The notes below the pieces were generated by a model that had not been told where the DNA came from, made no database searches, and was given only the letters and a program-made list of their open reading frames with translations. Positions 59,917 to 64,000 of a DNA stretch of 64,000 nt are shown one piece after another (position 1 is the first letter of the stretch; every line of letters begins with the position of its first letter). A program made the translations under genes and the position numbers. The stretch lies in assembly GCF_013376045.1 (NCBI RefSeq), contig NZ_JABMJG010000004.1:248001-312000 (forward strand), given 5' to 3'. This DNA comes from Variovorax sp. SG517. Lineage in GTDB: Bacteria > Pseudomonadota > Gammaproteobacteria > Burkholderiales > Burkholderiaceae_C.

Positions 59917-61968
59917 TCATGTACTGGGCAGCGTGAACCTGAAGACCGTGCCGCGCGGCTTGTTGGGCTCGAACATGAGCGCCCCGCCGTGCTGCTCCAC
60001 CACCGTGCGGCACAGGCTCAGGCCGAGCCCCATGCCGTCGGCGCGCGTGGTGAAGAAGGGCGTGAAGAGCCGCTCGGCGACCTCCTCGCTGATGCCGCTG
60101 CCCAGGTCGGCCACGGAGAACTCGATCCAGCGCCGGCCGTCCTCCTGCACCGCACCGCCCACCGCCGTGGCGCGCGCCACGCGCAGCCGCAGCACGCGGC
60201 TGCCGACGTTGTCGGGGCTGTCCATGGCCTGCATCGCGTTGCGCGCGAGGTTCAGCAGCACCTGCTCGACCAGCGTGCGGTCGCACATGACCGCGGGCAG
60301 GCTGTCTTCCAGCACCACCTCGATGATCACGCCCAGCTTGCGCGCCTGCAGCCGCACCAGCGGCAGCACCGCGTCGATCAGCGCCTGCGGCGCGACGGCC
60401 TCGCGCGTGCGGTCGCGGCGGCGCACGAAGTCGTGCACGCTGCGGATCACCTGCCCCGCGCGGTCGGCCTGCTCGGCGATGCGCTTCACCGCCATCGCCA
60501 CCTCGCCCTGGTCGCCCTTGGCGTCGGGGCCCAGCAGATTGAGCGAGCCGCTCGCGTAGCTGGCGATCGCGGCCAGTGGCTGGGTGAGCTCGTGGCTCAG
60601 CAGCGAGGCCATCTCGCCGACCGTGGCCAGCCGCGCGCTGGCCTGCAGGCGCTCCTGGCTCGCGCGCGAGAGCTCCTCGATGCGGCGCTGCTCGCTCACG
60701 TCGATGAACGCGCTCATCCAGCCGGTCTGCACCTTGTGCGCGTTGATCAGCGGCGCCTCGAAGATCAGCACCGGAAAGCGCGTGCCGTCCTTGCGCATGA
60801 AGACCGACTCGAAGCCCTCGCGCGGCGGCATGCCGCCGGCCAGCCGGCGCGCCTGCCGCTGCTGGTACTCGTGCGCGAGTTCGGTGGGCCAGTACGGAGC
60901 ATCGGGCGCCTCGGCGTTGCCGGCCATGAGCTCCTCGGGACTGAAGCCCACCATCTCGCAGAAGGCCGGATTCACGTAGGTGATGCGGCCGCGCAGGTCG
61001 CGCGCGCGCAGGCCGGTGATGACGGAGTCTTCCATCGCCTTGCGAAAGGCCAGCGCGTCGGCCAGGTCGCGCTCGGCGCGCAGGCGGCGGCGCGTGTCGC
61101 GCGCGAGCAGCACCAGCACCGACACCAGCGCGATGGAGATCGCCGTGACCAGCGCCGTGAGCATGTTGGGGAACAGGTCGGGCGCCGCGCGCCAGCCGTC
61201 CACGCGCAGCATCAGCGCGGCGCCTGGCAGGTCGATGAGCTGCTGCGAGGTGAACACCCGCGTGCCGGTGCGCCGCGAGCTGCCCAGCGCCACCAGCCGC
61301 GTGCCGTCGGCCTCGGTGAAGGCCACTTCCTGGCCGCGCGTGAGCGTGGGGCCGACCAGTTCGATCAGCGCGTCGCGCAGCGAATAGCTCGCCACCAGGT
61401 AGCCGCCCGCGTCGATGGGCACGCACAGCTCCATCACTTCGATGCCGCCGCCGCCCGCTATCGGCACGTAGTGGCTCGGCGAATAGGCCGACGCACCCAG
61501 CTTGCGCGCCGCGGCGCAGGCCAGCGACACGTCGGACTGCTCGGGGCCGCGCGTGTCCTCGTCGAGCACGCGCATGCGGTAGGGCGTGTTGACGGCCTGC
61601 AGCGGGCGCAGCGCCGAGTCGCGCCATTCGAGCCGCAGCCACTCGCGGTGCTCGCGCAGCAGCGCGGCGGCCACCTCCGGCCACTTGGCGGGATCGGCGC
61701 CTGGCGCCTGCGTGGCGCGCAGGCTCTGCGCATTGCGCTGGAAGCCGCTGCGCAGGTCGGCGACCGCGTCGGCGGTGTCGCGGTCGAGCGCGGCCTGCAC
61801 CTGCTCGACCTCGTGCCGGCCCGCGAGCCACACCACCGTGACCAGCAGCACCGACACCAGCACCGCCAGCAGCAGCCACAGGAACCAGCGCTGCCACAGC
61901 GAGCGCAGCCGCGCATAGGCCAGCAGCGCCCATCGCTGCGGTGCAACGGTCAGCAGCGCATCAGACAT
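59917..61968 (-). CDS. PAS-domain sensor histidine kinase (FixL/DctS-like)
   Basis: This 683-residue membrane kinase has helices at about 27-49 and 268-290 enclosing a periplasmic sensor domain, a PAS domain at about 305-425 (ITYVNPAFCEMVGFSPEELM), the phosphorylated His459 (LLSHELTQPLAAI), an N-box (LLNLARNAMQAM) and G-boxes (VADLGSGIS, GMGLGLSLCRTVVEQHGG). The signal is unknown; the double-length periplasmic region resembles carboxylate sensors. Start at 61968 avoids frame running into repeat copy 8. Confidence 0.93.
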   Translation of the reverse strand: MSDALLTVAPQRWALLAYARLRSLWQRWFLWLLLAVLVSVLLVTVVWLAGRHEVEQVQAALDRDTADAVADLRSGFQRNAQSLRATQAPGADPAKWPEVAAALLREHREWLRLEWRDSALRPLQAVNTPYRMRVLDEDTRGPEQSDVSLACAAARKLGASAYSPSHYVPIAGGGGIEVMELCVPIDAGGYLVASYSLRDALIELVGPTLTRGQEVAFTEADGTRLVALGSSRRTGTRVFTSQQLIDLPGAALMLRVDGWRAAPDLFPNMLTALVTAISIALVSVLVLLARDTRRRLRAERDLADALAFRKAMEDSVITGLRARDLRGRITYVNPAFCEMVGFSPEELMAGNAEAPDAPYWPTELAHEYQQRQARRLAGGMPPREGFESVFMRKDGTRFPVLIFEAPLINAHKVQTGWMSAFIDVSEQRRIEELSRASQERLQASARLATVGEMASLLSHELTQPLAAIASYASGSLNLLGPDAKGDQGEVAMAVKRIAEQADRAGQVIRSVHDFVRRRDRTREAVAPQALIDAVLPLVRLQARKLGVIIEVVLEDSLPAVMCDRTLVEQVLLNLARNAMQAMDSPDNVGSRVLRLRVARATAVGGAVQEDGRRWIEFSVADLGSGISEEVAERLFTPFFTTRADGMGLGLSLCRTVVEQHGGALMFEPNKPRGTVFRFTLPST

Positions 61969-62010
61969 ACCGGCAGCACCGCCGCACGCAAGGTACGTGG
62001 CTTGTTCCAG

Positions 62011-62100
62011 GAACACCGCGGAACCGGCTTCGCCGGGCCGCCGGTGTTGCCCCCTGGAAGGGGGTTGGCGCAGCGACACGAAGTGCGCGAAGCCTGGGGG
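62011..62100 (-). repeat. 3'-end repeat, copy 8 (after nitrilase-family gene)
   Basis: On the minus strand CCCCCAGGC starts 4 nt after the amidase stop. All three hairpins are present (second: CCCCCTGGAAGGGGG). Like copy 1, the far end extends as GTTCCAGGAACACC. It lies upstream of the histidine kinase on the same strand. Confidence 0.85.
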
Positions 62101-62104
62101 TCAT

Positions 62105-62920
62105 CTAAAGAACGCTGTGCGAGAGCACGGGCAACTGCGTGCGCGTGCTCTGCACCTTCGCGGCGTCGATGTCGAACAGCACCACGCCTTCCTCGGTGGC
62201 CTGTTGTGCCACCACCGTGCCCCACGGATCGACGACCAGCGACTGGCCCCAGGTCTGGCGGCCGTTCTCGTGCGTGCCGCCCTGCGCGGGCGCGACCACC
62301 CAGGCCAGGTTCTCGATGGCCCGGGCGCGCAGCAGCACCTCCCAGTGCGCGGCGCCGGTGGTGCGCGTGAAGGCGCTGGGCACCAGCAGCAGGTCGGCGC
62401 CCTGCTTCGCGAGCGCGCGGTACAGCTCGGGAAAGCGCAGGTCGTAGCAGACGCTCATGCCCACGCGCCAGCGGTGGCCGTCGCGCGAGGGCAGCTCGAA
62501 CACCACCGGCTTCGCGCCGGGCGCGATGACGCGGCGCTCGTCGTAGCGCTCGGTGCCGTTGTCGAAGAAGAAGAGATGGATCTTGTCGTAGCGCGCCACG
62601 CAGCGCCCGTCGGGAGAGAAGGCCAGCGAGCTGTTGAACACGTGCTCGGCGTCGGTGCTCTCGATGGGCAGCGTGCCGCCGACGATCCACAGCCCGAACT
62701 CGCGCGCCGCGTCGGCCAGGAAGCCCTGCACCGTGCCCGCGCCCGCCGTCTCGCGCAGGGCCAGCTTGTCGGTGTCGCGCGCGCCCATCATGCAGAAATA
62801 CTCGGGCAGCACCGCGAGTTCGGCGCCGGCCGCGGCGGCCTGCGCGAGCAGGTCGTGGGCGCGCGCGAGGTTGGCTTCGCGGGCGATGGCCGACACCATC
62901 TGGATGGCTGCGACTTTCAT
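62105..62920 (-). CDS. Nit-type carbon-nitrogen hydrolase (probable deaminated-glutathione amidase)
   Basis: This 271-residue enzyme has the catalytic Glu40 (LAVLPEYF), Lys113 (RYDKIHLF) and Cys158 (SVCYDLRFPE). Length and motifs fit the Nit1/YbeM group, which removes amide from deaminated glutathione as metabolite repair. The ATG overlaps the stop of the YhdP-like gene (ATGA), the usual neighbour in beta-proteobacteria. Confidence 0.92.
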   Translation of the reverse strand: MKVAAIQMVSAIAREANLARAHDLLAQAAAAGAELAVLPEYFCMMGARDTDKLALRETAGAGTVQGFLADAAREFGLWIVGGTLPIESTDAEHVFNSSLAFSPDGRCVARYDKIHLFFFDNGTERYDERRVIAPGAKPVVFELPSRDGHRWRVGMSVCYDLRFPELYRALAKQGADLLLVPSAFTRTTGAAHWEVLLRARAIENLAWVVAPAQGGTHENGRQTWGQSLVVDPWGTVVAQQATEEGVVLFDIDAAKVQSTRTQLPVLSHSVL

Positions 62921-64000
62921 TGCTTGGTCTCCGTTTTCTTGCCGTCGTCCGCGGTCCGCGAGGCGGGCGGCAAACCGGGCGCGCCGGGAATGGTCTGCGG
63001 CAGGAGCTGCAGCGTGCGCGGCACCTTCGCTATTTTGGGGTCTGCCCAGGTGCCTTCGATATGGAACTCCTGGGTGGCCGCCGCCGCGAGCGGCTTGCTC
63101 AACACCCACTGCGCAAGGAACGTGCCCAGGCCCACGGCGGGGTTGATGGCGGTGGCCACCAGCGCCGCGGTGCCCGCGTTGATCTCGGGCACGACCACCA
63201 CGCGCAGGTCCTGGGTCTCGCGCACGATGTCGGCCGAGCCGTCCATCAGCGCCGCGGCGTTGACGCCCTTCATCTGCAGGTTGTTGGTACTGGCGATGCC
63301 CTTGCTGATCTTCGCGTCGCCGCGGATGAAGTCGAAGGCGAAGCCCTCGCTGAACACGTCGCGGAAGTCGAGCGTGAGCCGGCGCGGCAGCGCCTGCAGG
63401 CTCAGCACGCCCAGCAGCTTGGCAAGCCCCGGGTCGGCCTTGAGGAACTGGCCCTGTTCCACGTCGACCTGCAACTGCCCGCCCAGGCTCGGGTAGTCGA
63501 GCGAGAACGGCGAGCCGCGCCAGTTGACGTCGCCTTCCATCCTTCCGCGCCCGCGCCGCAGCACGCCCGGCATGCCGAAGCGCGTGAGCAGCTCGCCGGC
63601 ATCGGCGATGTCGAGCCTGAAGGTCATGGCGGTGCGGCGCTGGCCGGCCGCCGCGCCGGGCACCGCGGCCCAGGTGCCCTTGGCCGCGAAGCTGGCCTCG
63701 GGCATGGTGAAGGCCAGCTTGTTGAGCGCCCATTCGCGCCCCGCGCCGCCGCGGTTGACCGCATCGATCTCGGCGCGGCCCAGGCGCTTGCCGAGCAGTT
63801 CGAAGTCGTCGATCACGATGTCCAGCGCCGGCAGGGTGCCTGGCTGCTCGTCGAGCAGGGCCTCGACCTGCGTGGCCTCGGAGGGCGCGATCTTCAGCCG
63901 CGCGAGCCGCGCATAGAGGCGCCCTGCCTGCGCGTGGCGGTACTCGGCATAGCCGCTGAGCTCGGTGGCGTCGATGTTGGCGCGCCAGACGCCGCCGTCG
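62917..64000 (-). CDS. YhdP-like AsmA-family protein (C-terminal part, runs off the window)
   Basis: The minus-strand frame is open to the window end, giving at least 360 residues of the C-terminus of a YhdP-type protein (FDFIRGDAKISKGIASTNNL, MDGSADIVRETQDLRVVVVP, NPAVGLGTFLAQWVLSKPLA). Such proteins are large inner-membrane-anchored bridges thought to move phospholipid to the outer membrane. The N-terminus lies outside the window. Confidence 0.88.
   Translation of the reverse strand, partial: DGGVWRANIDATELSGYAEYRHAQAGRLYARLARLKIAPSEATQVEALLDEQPGTLPALDIVIDDFELLGKRLGRAEIDAVNRGGAGREWALNKLAFTMPEASFAAKGTWAAVPGAAAGQRRTAMTFRLDIADAGELLTRFGMPGVLRRGRGRMEGDVNWRGSPFSLDYPSLGGQLQVDVEQGQFLKADPGLAKLLGVLSLQALPRRLTLDFRDVFSEGFAFDFIRGDAKISKGIASTNNLQMKGVNAAALMDGSADIVRETQDLRVVVVPEINAGTAALVATAINPAVGLGTFLAQWVLSKPLAAAATQEFHIEGTWADPKIAKVPRTLQLLPQTIPGAPGLPPASRTADDGKKTETKQ

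Noticed and set aside
59092..62370. A 1092-codon plus-strand frame across the two-component genes
   Set aside because: Antisense to regulator and kinase and includes three repeat copies; no domain.
1..64000. CRISPR arrays, tRNA/rRNA genes, prophage or insertion sequences
   Set aside because: No regularly spaced direct repeats, no cloverleaf or rRNA sequence and no transposase, integrase or phage structural genes were seen. The eight-copy repeat is dispersed, not an array.

Overview
The window is high-GC DNA from a beta-proteobacterium, most likely a Burkholderiales member of the Comamonadaceae; a Variovorax-like genome is my inference from gene content (Bug-type receptor, DUF1631, DUF2783, homodimeric AceE, divergent def-fmt and LysM-dprA-smg) and from the intergenic repeats. 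It holds about 56 protein genes. I found no rRNA, tRNA, CRISPR array, prophage or intact insertion sequence.

Layout. 0-3 kb: glycolysis (pyk, pgk). 3-9.5 kb: a LysR regulator divergent from a six-gene catabolic operon (VOC protein, alpha/beta hydrolase, flavin hydroxylase, DUF2783, MBL-fold hydrolase with an altered metal motif, Bug receptor). 9.5-16 kb: core genes, with def, a lipoprotein gene, fmt and azlCD on one strand and LysM, dprA and smg on the other. 16-21.7 kb: DUF1631 and yajC-secD-secF. 22-27.5 kb: a solitary YhcG-type nuclease, a fused indolepyruvate ferredoxin oxidoreductase and its divergent Lrp regulator. 27.5-32.8 kb: M28 peptidase, an amino-acid ABC receptor and permease without ATPase, and an MFS exporter.

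32.8-40.8 kb is a probable nitrogen-compound uptake and oxidation region (creatininase-family amidohydrolase, TauBC-like ABC transporter, flavin oxidase, NMT1-type receptor, quinone reductase, VanB-type reductase, RutR-like TetR). It is preceded by a consensus-quality sigma-54 promoter and a leader hairpin. 40.8-50.4 kb, on the minus strand, is a complete L-threonate/D-erythronate operon (MFS, LtnD, hydrolase, DenD, OtnK, OtnC, OtnI), extended by a translationally coupled cytosine-deaminase-like amidohydrolase and a RidA protein, under a FadR-type GntR regulator. 50.4-53.7 kb: an aceE without aceF or lpd, divergent from an Lrp regulator. 53.8-64 kb: envelope genes (PhoX, MltA, two OmpA-like lipoproteins), a FixL/FixJ-like two-component pair, a Nit-type amidase and the end of a YhdP-like protein.

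The most striking non-coding signal is a roughly 90-bp repeat present eight times. Every copy starts 0-9 nt after a stop codon, in the same orientation relative to the gene it follows. A second family, a pair of roughly 95-bp palindromic units in inverted orientation, fills the 377-nt gap at 36941-37317.
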